The translations under genes were made by a program, and so were the position numbers. The notes below the pieces were generated by a model that was not told the origin of the DNA, did no database searches, and saw nothing but the letters and a program-made list of their open reading frames with translations. 59,953 nucleotides of DNA. Origin: Candidatus Epulonipiscium sp. Its GTDB lineage: Bacteria; Bacillota_A; Clostridia; Lachnospirales; Cellulosilyticaceae. The stretch covers positions 1 through 59,953 of the forward strand of contig DUUM01000117.1 of NCBI GenBank assembly GCA_012841565.1, written 5' to 3'. Of this stretch, positions 53,128 to 59,953 are shown one piece after another. Every line of letters begins with the position of its first letter. Positions within the stretch are counted from its first letter, which is position 1.

Positions 53128-53550
53128 TCATATTATTACAATTATGTAAACGCACAATTTAAATGGCTGCACTTTTCTTTGTTGTGGGTCAATTAAAATT
53201 TCGAATACTCCTATTATCCTAATAACCATTTCATGTGCATTTTTCGCAGAACAAGCATCAGGATGCCAATAAAAAGATGACCACAATCGCTCCGCGACTA
53301 CAATCCAATAATTATTAGCCGCTGCTATTGTTTGGAACTCAATCGCAACAACTTGACTTGCGGCAATAAGGCTATCGGGATCGACAGAGTATATTCTTCT
53401 GCCACCTTGTAAAATATCTATATCTGGCTGGATATTGTGAATGGTATGACGGGCTATTAACATGGCTAGAGCCCGCCCTTCCTCCGGCGTCCTAGTAATT
53501 AATGTGTCTCCTGGAATCATCACTAATTCTGAATCTGGTAAAGTATTCAT
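53128..53550 (-). CDS. Protein of unknown function (140 residues)
   Basis: I do not recognise the family. The ATG at 53550 follows a strong AGGAGG site, so it is probably translated. The sequence is a mixed alpha/beta type with hydrophobic stretches (GRALAMLIARHTIHNI, LIAASQVVAIEFQTIAA, MVIRIIGVFEILI) but no clear membrane helix or signal peptide until a hydrophobic end (CVYIIVII). One central segment is tryptophan-rich (NNYWIVVAERLWSSFYWH). A secreted or spore-related role cannot be judged. It is followed by AT-rich DNA and the lmo0937-like gene. Confidence 0.6.
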   Translation of the reverse strand: MNTLPDSELVMIPGDTLITRTPEEGRALAMLIARHTIHNIQPDIDILQGGRRIYSVDPDSLIAASQVVAIEFQTIAAANNYWIVVAERLWSSFYWHPDACSAKNAHEMVIRIIGVFEILIDPQQRKVQPFKLCVYIIVII

Positions 53551-53574
53551 GGCATGCCTCCTACTTCACTTAAA

Positions 53575-53667
53575 TTAAACCTTTGATTCAATATACTCAA
53601 CCGATAATCTTTGTGTGATGATTAATCTTCCTATTGTGATAATTCTTGCTTCCGACTTTGGAACCAT
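53575..53667 (-). CDS. Possible small ORF (30 residues)
   Basis: A short frame starting MVPKSEARIITIGRLIITQR lies between the two unknown genes, with a weak AGAGAG ribosome site. It is amphipathic and basic. It could be a tiny protein, a leader or chance; coding is uncertain. Confidence 0.25.
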   Translation of the reverse strand: MVPKSEARIITIGRLIITQRLSVEYIESKV

Positions 53668-53679
53668 AGGGGACTCTCT

Positions 53680-54672
53680 TTATAGGTTCTGAGCGTAGGC
53701 CGTAGCTTTACTTATATTCACATATGTTTTTTGCATATAGCGAAGGGATTGCTCCAGATCCTTTATGCTCTTTCTGTTTTCTCTTTCTTCACCTTCTAGC
53801 TTTAAATCTTGGATATAATTATTAACCTTTTTTATTTGTTCTGCATAATCATTTAGTATGTGCTTGGCAAGCATGACATTTTGCTGCTTATTCAAAATGA
53901 TTTCTTTTACAACGACTTCTAATCTTGCAGCTTGTAAAAATGTAAACTCTGGAAATGATACAATTAAAAGATCCATAATCCCAATATCAGCCTGGTCAAT
54001 TGCAAGCCCCAACAACGCGCCACCGCCCACTATGGAGACAGTACTGCCTTCCTCCGTCTCATTAACACCGATAGCCCCACCAGCTACGGCGGCCAAAGAT
54101 GCGCTACTTAGAGCTGCCCCTTTCACTCCCGCAAATCTATGAACAAAAATATCCCTTATTTTAGTTTTTGTTTCTTTTAATTGAAAACATACTTTTTGGT
54201 ATTCTTCTTCAAATCTTTCAACATCTTCTGTTTTTACAATTCCTCGTTCTCCTACTAGCCTTTTAATATAGTTTGTTTGCTTGGTAAATCTTAATTTCAT
54301 ATAAGCCTTATCATCAGATTTATTACGCCTTAAAATCGTATAGGGAATAAACGAGGTCGCTTCTAATATAACGATCGGATACCAAGTTCTATTACTGGGC
54401 GTATCCATTAATTCCATATTGACTGCCTGCTTAATTTCACTTAATGTATAAAACTTTCTCGTATGGGAAGCATCTAAACCACCTAAATAATCATGTATGG
54501 ATGCTGACCAACTCCGCATCCATTGTCTCTTTACAAATCTTTTTTGATCTTTTGTCTCTTCTGCATCTTCTCTAGTGATCAAGTATTGTAATGAAAATAA
54601 TATTTTCAGTTGATTGAAGTTTAATTCAAACCTTTTGACTTCGCTGAAGTCCTTCTTCGTAATAAGTCCCAT
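53680..54672 (-). CDS. Protein of unknown function (about 330 residues) with a glycine-rich hydrophobic segment
   Basis: I do not recognise the family. ATG at 54672 is chosen because GGAGGGG lies 6 bases upstream. The first 150 residues are basic and helical with several tryptophans (KRQWMRSWSASIHDYLGG). A long charged helix follows, then a stretch of small residues (ALSSASLAAVAGGAIGVN, VSIVGGGALLGLAI), which could insert into a membrane, and a C-terminal coiled coil (about 265-325). The layout recalls proteins that disturb or remodel membranes, but this is only a structural impression. The gene probably stands alone. Confidence 0.65.
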   Translation of the reverse strand: MGLITKKDFSEVKRFELNFNQLKILFSLQYLITREDAEETKDQKRFVKRQWMRSWSASIHDYLGGLDASHTRKFYTLSEIKQAVNMELMDTPSNRTWYPIVILEATSFIPYTILRRNKSDDKAYMKLRFTKQTNYIKRLVGERGIVKTEDVERFEEEYQKVCFQLKETKTKIRDIFVHRFAGVKGAALSSASLAAVAGGAIGVNETEEGSTVSIVGGGALLGLAIDQADIGIMDLLIVSFPEFTFLQAARLEVVVKEIILNKQQNVMLAKHILNDYAEQIKKVNNYIQDLKLEGEERENRKSIKDLEQSLRYMQKTYVNISKATAYAQNL

Positions 54673-54880
54673 CTTAAACCCCTCCATTTTTTGTACCTAT
54701 TTATGTTTTTGTTGCTGTAAAATTAAAAGTCATACCTGGTTTTCTCTGAATGTCAGAATTAATACTATTATACTATACGGTGACACTCTCGACTAGTGTG
54801 GGATAAGTACTCAACAATATGAAACACACGGAAGCCCACAAATATTTTTCTAATTTTCAACATATACATAACTAACTGAT

Positions 54881-54908
54881 TTGAAAAAGCCCTAGGTTAT
54901 GTTATTAT
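54881..54908 (+). promoter_or_regulatory. Probable sigma-A promoter of the alanine symporter gene
   Basis: TTGAAA at 54881-54886 and TATTAT at 54903-54908 are 16 bases apart, about 64 bases before the start codon. Confidence 0.55.
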
Positions 54909-54971
54909 ACATAAGAAGATACTCTAAAATGATGAGTGTCATAACAAAGATAATATTCGGAGGAATAATAT

Positions 54972-56336
54972 ATGGAGAAGGTAATAAATATTTTCAATAT
55001 GATCAACGATTTTGTATGGGGACCGCCTTTGCTCGTTCTACTAATAGGGACAGGTATTTATCTTACAATTAGACTTGGATTTCTACAGATCACCCAGCTT
55101 TTTCGTGCTTTTAGCTATATTTTTATTAAGGATCAAGACAGTAAAGGCAAAGGGGACGTTTCTAGTTTTGCTGCCTTATGTACAGCCCTTGCGGCGACCA
55201 TAGGAACTGGCAACATTGTGGGTGTTGCAACGGCAATTGCAACTGGGGGACCCGGGGCATTATTTTGGATGTGGGTAGCCGCCTTTTTCGGGATGGCAAC
55301 CAAGTATACCGAGGGCGTATTAGCCATTAAATATAGAGTCATTGATAAAAACGGACAAATGTCCGGTGGTCCTATGTATTATATTGAAAGAGGGCTAGGT
55401 AACAAATGGTTGGCAAAATCCTTTGCATTTTTTGGTGTTGCAGCTGCCTGTCTTGGCATTGGTACCTTCGTTCAGGTGAATGCCGTTTCTAGCGCTGTAT
55501 CTATTGCATTTGGCGTTCCAGAAGTAATGACGGTTGCCGTGGTCACCTTACTAGTCGCCTTGATCATCGTAGGGGGCATTAAAAGTATTTCTAAAATATC
55601 GGAAGTTATTGTGCCTATCATGGCTGTTTTATATTCTACTGCCGCTTTATTTATTTTAGTCACGCATATTGGCGCCGTGCCTAGCGCCATTGCCCTCGTT
55701 GTTAAGTCTGCCTTTACACCAACAGCAGCCCTAGGAGGATTTGCAGGGGCAACGATTATTCAAGCCATGCAAAGAGGCGTTGCAAGAGGTATTTTTTCTA
55801 ATGAGGCCGGACTTGGTAGTGCCCCTATTGCCACTGCCGCAGCTAAGACAAATTCCGCTGTTAGGCAAGGGTTAGTTAGTATGACGGGAACTTTTATTGA
55901 TACTATGGTTGTTTGTACCATGACAGGGTTGACTCTGATTGTAACGGGCACATGGAATCACCTGGAGTATGCAGGGGCTAGAATGACGACGGAAGCCTTT
56001 AGAATAGGATTCGGATCAGCAGCCGCCATAGGCCAAAGCATTGTAACAATAGGTCTGATTTTCTTTGCCTTTACAACCATCATAGGATGGAACTACTACG
56101 GCGAACGTTGTAGTGAATATTTATGGGGTATTAAGTCAATTAAAATATATCGTATTGTGTTTGTTATGATTATTGCTTCTTCAGCAATTGTGAAGTTTGA
56201 AGTCATCTGGATCCTTGCCGATATTCTTAATGGTCTAATGGCAATCCCTAACTTAATAGCTCTTTTAGGTCTTAGTTCAGTTGTTATTCAAGAAACCAAT
56301 ACTTATTTTAGGCATTTAAATAGGCATAACGCGTAG
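54972..56336 (+). CDS. Alanine/glycine:sodium symporter (AGCS family)
   Basis: The 454-residue membrane protein has about ten or eleven hydrophobic segments and the AGCS signatures FVWGPPLLVLLIGTGIYLT, SSFAALCTALAATIGTGNI, GGPGALFWMWVAAFFGMATK, GGPMYYIERGLG, GIFSNEAGLGSAPIA and GWNYYGERC. It imports alanine or glycine with sodium, as AlsT does in Bacillus. GGAGGAATAAT is the ribosome site. It has its own promoter and a terminator that includes the stop codon. Confidence 0.95.
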   Translation: MEKVINIFNMINDFVWGPPLLVLLIGTGIYLTIRLGFLQITQLFRAFSYIFIKDQDSKGKGDVSSFAALCTALAATIGTGNIVGVATAIATGGPGALFWMWVAAFFGMATKYTEGVLAIKYRVIDKNGQMSGGPMYYIERGLGNKWLAKSFAFFGVAAACLGIGTFVQVNAVSSAVSIAFGVPEVMTVAVVTLLVALIIVGGIKSISKISEVIVPIMAVLYSTAALFILVTHIGAVPSAIALVVKSAFTPTAALGGFAGATIIQAMQRGVARGIFSNEAGLGSAPIATAAAKTNSAVRQGLVSMTGTFIDTMVVCTMTGLTLIVTGTWNHLEYAGARMTTEAFRIGFGSAAAIGQSIVTIGLIFFAFTTIIGWNYYGERCSEYLWGIKSIKIYRIVFVMIIASSAIVKFEVIWILADILNGLMAIPNLIALLGLSSVVIQETNTYFRHLNRHNA

Positions 56337-56365
56337 ATCATCTACGCGTTATGCCTATTCTTTTT
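56319..56365. terminator. Long palindromic terminator overlapping the symporter stop codon
   Basis: A 20-base arm (56319-56338) has a perfect inverted copy at 56340-56359, followed by TTCTTTTTC. The symporter stop codon lies in the left arm and the stop of the convergent remnant in the right arm. Confidence 0.85.
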
Positions 56366-57572
56366 CTGAAATATCTTTTTCCAGCTTTTAGAGAAATCAA
56401 GAGCAAATCCACCTTCTTTATTTACACATGTTAGGGCCTGATCCATAGTGTCTCCATACCCCCGTTCAAAATCTACAGATAGATGTATATCTATTCGGCG
56501 GGTTATTTGTTCCACACAAAGGGCAAGATCATCAGTAGATCCTATTATAAATCTCTTCCATAGAGCCACCGTCACTAACATTTTTATAATAACCGCCTGT
56601 CATATTGCCAAGAGTCATTCTATCCACTGCATTGATAAGCTTATTTTTATCTGTTGAAAAATCTACATCAACACTTATATTATCATCAAATGTAATAAGT
56701 CATGCCCGATCTCCCGTGTTAAATTGCATATAACCTAGGAAATCCTTCATAACATTTTTAACATGATCAATATCATATTGCATGCTGCCACTTATATCTT
56801 CTGTCAGTGAAAACTTGTCAAACTTATTAATGTTAATTGTTTCACCTGTTGCTAGGTTTTTTATTTGTAAAAAGAGTTTAACTTTAGGATAATCCCCTGT
56901 ATCAATTTGTGAAACTAACATTTGGTAGTCTTGTGTGGTCAAAAAACCCCTCCCAAACTCTTCCCACTCAACACCAATCTTCTGAGCACTGGCATATTTG
57001 CCTTCTAATACAAGCTTGTCCATATCTTCCTTATACTGTTTTATTGCCTCTTCTTCATATGCAAAGGCTGCCCCTGTGTCCATAGCTTGTAAAATAGCCA
57101 ACTTTTCTGAAATGGCTTCTTGGCTTGAATTGACAAATTCTAATTTATATTTTTCAACATCTTCTATGTAGGTTTGATAGTTTGTTGTGTCTTTATGATT
57201 GATGTCTTCTTGTAACTCTTTTAATAAGAGCTTGTAACTTGTATGATCTGCCTGGGATATAATGAGCTCATCTAAATCTATATTGCTCTCATCTAGAACT
57301 TGTTGCATTTCCTTTAGCTGGGCCCTTTGCAATGCTTTCTCGCTTTGATTGTTTTGGAAATATTTGAGTCCAAAAAAACCTAAAGTCATGATTAAAACAA
57401 CACTAGCGGCCGTGATACTAATAATGGCTGTTTTCTTATTCCTTGGCTTCGTTTCTTTAAATTCCTCTTTTTTTAAGATTCCTTCATCTAAGTTTAACCC
57501 CTTTAAAATCTGGCACTCCCCACAAAACTCATTGTTTCCCGTCAATTTTTTTCCGCATTCTGAACAAAACAT
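56342..57572 (-). pseudogene. Zinc-ribbon membrane protein with a VWA domain, broken by a stop and a frameshift
   Basis: The 5' part (57572-56700) encodes a zinc ribbon MFCSECGKKLTGNNEFCGEC, a linker, one membrane segment (IISITAASVVLIMTLGFFGL), a helical region of about 140 residues and the start of a von Willebrand factor A domain with the metal site DISGSMQ. The frame is cut by TGA at 56700-56698 after NTGDRA. The same frame continues as LITFDDNISVDVDFSTDKNK, so a single base change best explains the stop. It stops again near 56536. A different frame then runs to 56342. The intact protein would probably have been a membrane-anchored adhesion or assembly factor. Confidence 0.75.
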
Positions 57573-57645
57573 CTTTTTCCCCCTTTGTCTTTTGAATTAT
57601 TATACTACAGTCCTTTATGTTTTCATAGGCATATGAAAATATCGA

Positions 57646-57686
57646 ATAAAAGGCCGCTAGAATATAGCATTCCAGGGGCCTTTTTA
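57646..57686 (-). terminator. Probable terminator after the MNT gene
   Basis: AAAAGGCCGCTAGAA (57648-57662) pairs with TTCCAGGGGCCTTTT (57670-57684) with two mismatches, flanked by T and A runs. Confidence 0.7.
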
Positions 57687-57696
57687 ACTTACTATT

Positions 57697-58026
57697 TTAG
57701 ATGTTGTCCATTTCTGTTTTATAGGCTTTTTTCCAAAGGCTGATTCCTATAGTATCTATATGATTCTTAAACGCCTCATCAGCAATATCATTATAACTTA
57801 CTATATCAAAAAAATATGGTAATGGATATTCTTCTTCTAAATCATCACTAAGTCTTCTCACTACTTTTCCACTTACTTTTTCGCCTTTTAATGCTAGATC
57901 AATATCTGAACCTTTTTTATAATTTCCCATAGCCCTACTACCAAAAATAATAACTTCTTCTATTTCTGCATGCTTACCAATGGCTTCCAATATAAATTTC
58001 AAGTCCCTATCTAATAATCCATACAT
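57697..58026 (-). CDS. Minimal nucleotidyltransferase (MNT) domain protein
   Basis: The 109-residue protein has the nucleotidyltransferase signature IFGSRAMGNYKKGSDIDLAL at about residues 26-45, with both catalytic aspartates of D-x-D, and a third acidic residue in FFDIVSY. It lies one base after its HEPN-type partner. In known pairs of this type the MNT protein adds nucleotides to the HEPN protein and so silences it, a toxin-antitoxin arrangement. The order here (substrate-binding gene first) is the HI0074/HI0073 layout. Confidence 0.88.
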   Translation of the reverse strand: MYGLLDRDLKFILEAIGKHAEIEEVIIFGSRAMGNYKKGSDIDLALKGEKVSGKVVRRLSDDLEEEYPLPYFFDIVSYNDIADEAFKNHIDTIGISLWKKAYKTEMDNI

Positions 58027-58027
58027 T

Positions 58028-58429
58028 TTATAACTCCTTAGCTAGTTTTTCATATAGTTTCCTTAATTCCGGATAGTAAACACAAGCGATATCTCGAACC
58101 ATCTTTTTCGCTAATTCCTCATCATAAGTATGAACAGTTAGATTTCTATCTGATAAGGCATCAATCCAGATATGACCTTCATCAATTAGCCCTATCTGAT
58201 AAGCTTGTTTAATTGCTTCCCTTGGACTTTTCACTATTAATTGTTGGAATTCAAGGTAATCCTTCATTAATTTCCAGGAAAGTTCAAAAGAAATTTCAAA
58301 TAATTGTATTATACCAGCTCGCTCCAACTCCGTCTCAATAGGTTTATGAATATACTTATTTAAGGATTTATAAGATTTCTCAAAATTGACATATCTTTGT
58401 CTCCACCGTATATCTTTAAACTCACTCAT
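58028..58429 (-). CDS. HI0074-family nucleotidyltransferase substrate-binding protein (HEPN-like)
   Basis: The product has 133 residues from ATG at 58429 after GGGGGTC. It is all helical, with WRQRYVNFEKSYKSLNKYI, the core FEISFELSWKLMKDYLE, SPREAIKQAYQIGLI and NLTVHTYDEELA, which match the HI0074 family. The catalytic RNase motif of true HEPN toxins (R-x4-6-H) appears as RNLTVH, which fits. A toxin role is plausible but not shown. Confidence 0.87.
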   Translation of the reverse strand: MSEFKDIRWRQRYVNFEKSYKSLNKYIHKPIETELERAGIIQLFEISFELSWKLMKDYLEFQQLIVKSPREAIKQAYQIGLIDEGHIWIDALSDRNLTVHTYDEELAKKMVRDIACVYYPELRKLYEKLAKEL

Positions 58430-58548
58430 CAAAAGACCCCCTTCAATTTGAAATTATAGTTATTTATAGTATACCCCATTTATGGTCTCTTATAAAAGCG
58501 TTCTAATCCCCTAATCCAAAATTCTCTATCAACGGATAATAACTTTAT

Positions 58549-59601
58549 CTAGGATAAGATCATTTTATTAGAGGTTTTGCTAGCACTCCAACCAAGACCT
58601 TTTGCCCATGCACGAGCATTAGCACTTTCTTCTTTATCTTCCCCTTCATAAATAATACCTAAAAAATCAGCAAATCCGCTTAATCCACCTACATCATCAA
58701 GTACAGATACACCTACTTTATTAAGACAAACTGGTTTGTGCTTACTTAATACCATATGCTCTGCTTCTTCCAGTTCATATTTGTCAATCATATTATTATT
58801 AAGAAGATCTTCACAATCTTTGTATTTGGTTATGCTAACTGTCCAATTATCTCCAAAGTCGTAATTATAAATAAGCTCCTTTGTTACAGGGAATAATCCT
58901 CCAGGAGCAATATCTTCACCTTGAGCTGCAATAACCTTATTGACTTCTAATCGTTCTAATAAACTTTCAGTGCCGCCTTCAAGCATAAGGGATGAATTCA
59001 TCTCTTCAAGGGTTAGGTCAATTAATGGCGCTTTTTTTATTATTCTCATTTCAGTGTTTTTATGGTGTTTTTCCCGTTCCATATAGTCACTAAATGATTC
59101 GCTTACCTCTAATAGACTAAAACGATCCAAGAGTTCCTGCATATCTCGTCTTGCTATTTCTAAATCTTCCATGGTTCCGCCGTATATATATGGGCCCGTA
59201 TATTTTTTCCTAAGCCAAACTTTGAAACTACCCCTCTCATAATCATCATCCCAAAAAACATCCTGTTCGGATTCAGATGGAGGCTGAAATAATATGCCTA
59301 CTAATTCTGACCATCCCTTAACAGTACTATTGGTTAATTCTTTATATATTTCCTGCGGCAAATAAAAACTGCGCAAATGGGAGTTTTGCCATCCAAATAG
59401 TTTTTGAATTGCATAATGAAGGTTGTGAAGAGGAATATCTGCTGGGATCAGAATATCTCTTGTTATTGAATCCCCACTCATTGATTCACCATATCTTCTT
59501 AGCATTCTTTTCTGATAGTCAGATAAATAATCCGTTTTTAATTCTAAATGAAGGCGCACTGGGGCAATTTTATCTTTTATTGAAATAATATTATCTTTCA
59601 T
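58549..59601 (-). CDS. Plasmid pRiA4b ORF-3-family protein with a large central insertion
   Basis: ATG at 59601 follows AAAGGAGTGG and gives about 350 residues; upstream codons in the same frame belong to a neighbouring remnant. The N-terminal part has the family features RDILIPADIPLHNLHYAIQK and LFGWQNSHLRSF. The second half of the domain, IYNYDFGDNWTVSI, appears only near residue 250, so about 170 residues of unrelated charged sequence split the domain. GGLSGFADFL and the WAKGLGW end match many relatives. The family often accompanies mobile elements; its function is unknown. Confidence 0.85.
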   Translation of the reverse strand: MKDNIISIKDKIAPVRLHLELKTDYLSDYQKRMLRRYGESMSGDSITRDILIPADIPLHNLHYAIQKLFGWQNSHLRSFYLPQEIYKELTNSTVKGWSELVGILFQPPSESEQDVFWDDDYERGSFKVWLRKKYTGPYIYGGTMEDLEIARRDMQELLDRFSLLEVSESFSDYMEREKHHKNTEMRIIKKAPLIDLTLEEMNSSLMLEGGTESLLERLEVNKVIAAQGEDIAPGGLFPVTKELIYNYDFGDNWTVSITKYKDCEDLLNNNMIDKYELEEAEHMVLSKHKPVCLNKVGVSVLDDVGGLSGFADFLGIIYEGEDKEESANARAWAKGLGWSASKTSNKMILS

Positions 59602-59605
59602 ACTC

Positions 59606-59785
59606 CACTCCTTTATGTCCTTATTTACTTGTATTGTTCGTAACAGTCCTAGATAGCCTCTTAGTATACCTACTATAGATATCAAGGGTTTCCACATCCA
59701 TTTTTAACGGCTGGAAGTCGACACCTATTCAGCTTTTCAAATGCTCTAGGATATAAAAGCCACCTGCATCAATATCACTTAGCAT
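59606..59785 (-). pseudogene. Remnant of a JetD-like (Wadjet, DUF2220) protein C-terminal domain
   Basis: On the minus strand from 59785 the frame reads MLSDIDAGGFYILEHLKS, a stop, then IGVDFQPLKMDVETLDIYSRYTKRL-like residues ending at TAA near 59606. This matches the Toprim-like core of JetD, the nuclease subunit of Wadjet plasmid-defence systems, where D-I-D-x-x-G and M-D-x-x-T-L are conserved. A TGA interrupts the frame and the upstream part is missing or frameshifted. No jetA, jetB or jetC is in the window. Confidence 0.6.
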
Positions 59786-59813
59786 TATAGATGATTGGCT
59801 ACATCAATTAATT

Positions 59814-59951
59814 TCAACCGCTCAAGCCATATTCAATGATGATCGCTGGCATCTTTGTCTGATTTAGCACAATTAACTTTTACCGCACTACGATTCCCTT
59901 GTCTGTAGCACCCGTTCCATTAATTAAGGAATTTATCATAATTTGTGCCAA
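59814..59951 (-). pseudogene. Remnant of an N-acetylmuramoyl-L-alanine amidase (Amidase_3 type)
   Basis: On the minus strand the frame from 59951 reads LAQIMINSLINGTGATDKGI, VVR, a TAA stop, KLIVLNQTKMPAIIIEYGLS, then stops at 59814. Zinc amidases of this type have a DRG/DKG segment followed by VL-x-x-T-x-M-P-A-x-L-x-E-x-G-F, which fits closely, including the catalytic glutamate. It is cut by an in-frame stop and joined to the JetD remnant. The gene extends beyond the window. Confidence 0.6.
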
Positions 59952-59953
59952 TT

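Noticed and set aside
56698..56700. Selenocysteine recoding of the TGA in the VWA gene
   Set aside because: The position is an ordinary hydrophobic or glycine position in VWA domains, no SECIS-like hairpin is apparent, and a frameshift further on shows the gene is broken anyway.

Overview
The window looks like a chromosomal segment of a low-GC, endospore-forming anaerobic member of the Clostridia. The evidence is an alpha/beta small acid-soluble spore protein, YlbJ, an ackA-pta pair, a PASTA kinase/PP2C pair, RqcH and strong AGGAGG-type ribosome binding sites. Gene content and order resemble Lachnospirales; that placement is an inference, because no rRNA or other taxonomic marker is present.

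Left accessory region (1-9.5 kb): an intact chemoreceptor gene is followed by a block of decaying genes at 1.9-6.2 kb. It holds a frameshifted DtxR/MntR-type repressor, the last quarter of a MATE transporter fused to the end of a peptide/nickel ABC ATPase gene, a second ABC ATPase, an ABC permease split by a frameshift, a YesM-type kinase that has lost its phospho-accepting region, and a YesN-type regulator that has lost its phospho-aspartate and is frameshifted. An intact two-gene unit follows: a histone-deacetylase-fold amidohydrolase and a hydantoinase/oxoprolinase-family ATPase.

9.6-12.75 kb: a thiamin salvage operon (thiM-thiE-HAD phosphatase-thiD) with promoter, TPP riboswitch and attenuator. 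A large protein of unknown function (probable DUF4914) with an HPr-kinase-like P-loop follows at 12.8-14.7 kb.

Core region (15-50.5 kb): almost all genes lie on the minus strand. In order of rising coordinate they are ftsY, smc, rnc, plsX, rpmF, yceD, ackA, pta; then tmcAL and ylbJ on the plus strand; then cobU-cobS-cobC, a coiled-coil protein, coaD, rsmD, a SASP gene, recG, a DAK2-domain protein, asp23; rpmB on the plus strand; then a small membrane protein, thiN, rpe, rsgA, prkC, prpC, rlmN, rsmB, a zinc protease, fmt, def, priA, rpoZ, gmk, remA, yicC. Many neighbours overlap by ATGA, indicating translational coupling. This is a housekeeping block for ribosome maturation, cell-wall-linked signalling, protein N-terminus processing, replication restart and chromosome handling.

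50.5-51.0 kb: a divergent intergenic region holds two long imperfect hairpins in inverted orientation. They share conserved segments, while the intervening stem segments differ in sequence but keep pairing. This is the most interesting non-coding structure in the window.

Right accessory region (51-59.95 kb): rqcH, a tiny lmo0937-like membrane protein, two unrecognised proteins, an alanine/sodium symporter, a zinc-ribbon/VWA gene broken by a stop and a frameshift, a HEPN/MNT nucleotidyltransferase pair, a pRiA4b ORF-3-family protein and, at the very edge, remnants of a Wadjet JetD-like protein and of an N-acetylmuramoyl-L-alanine amidase. Both accessory ends therefore show active gene loss around a compact core.
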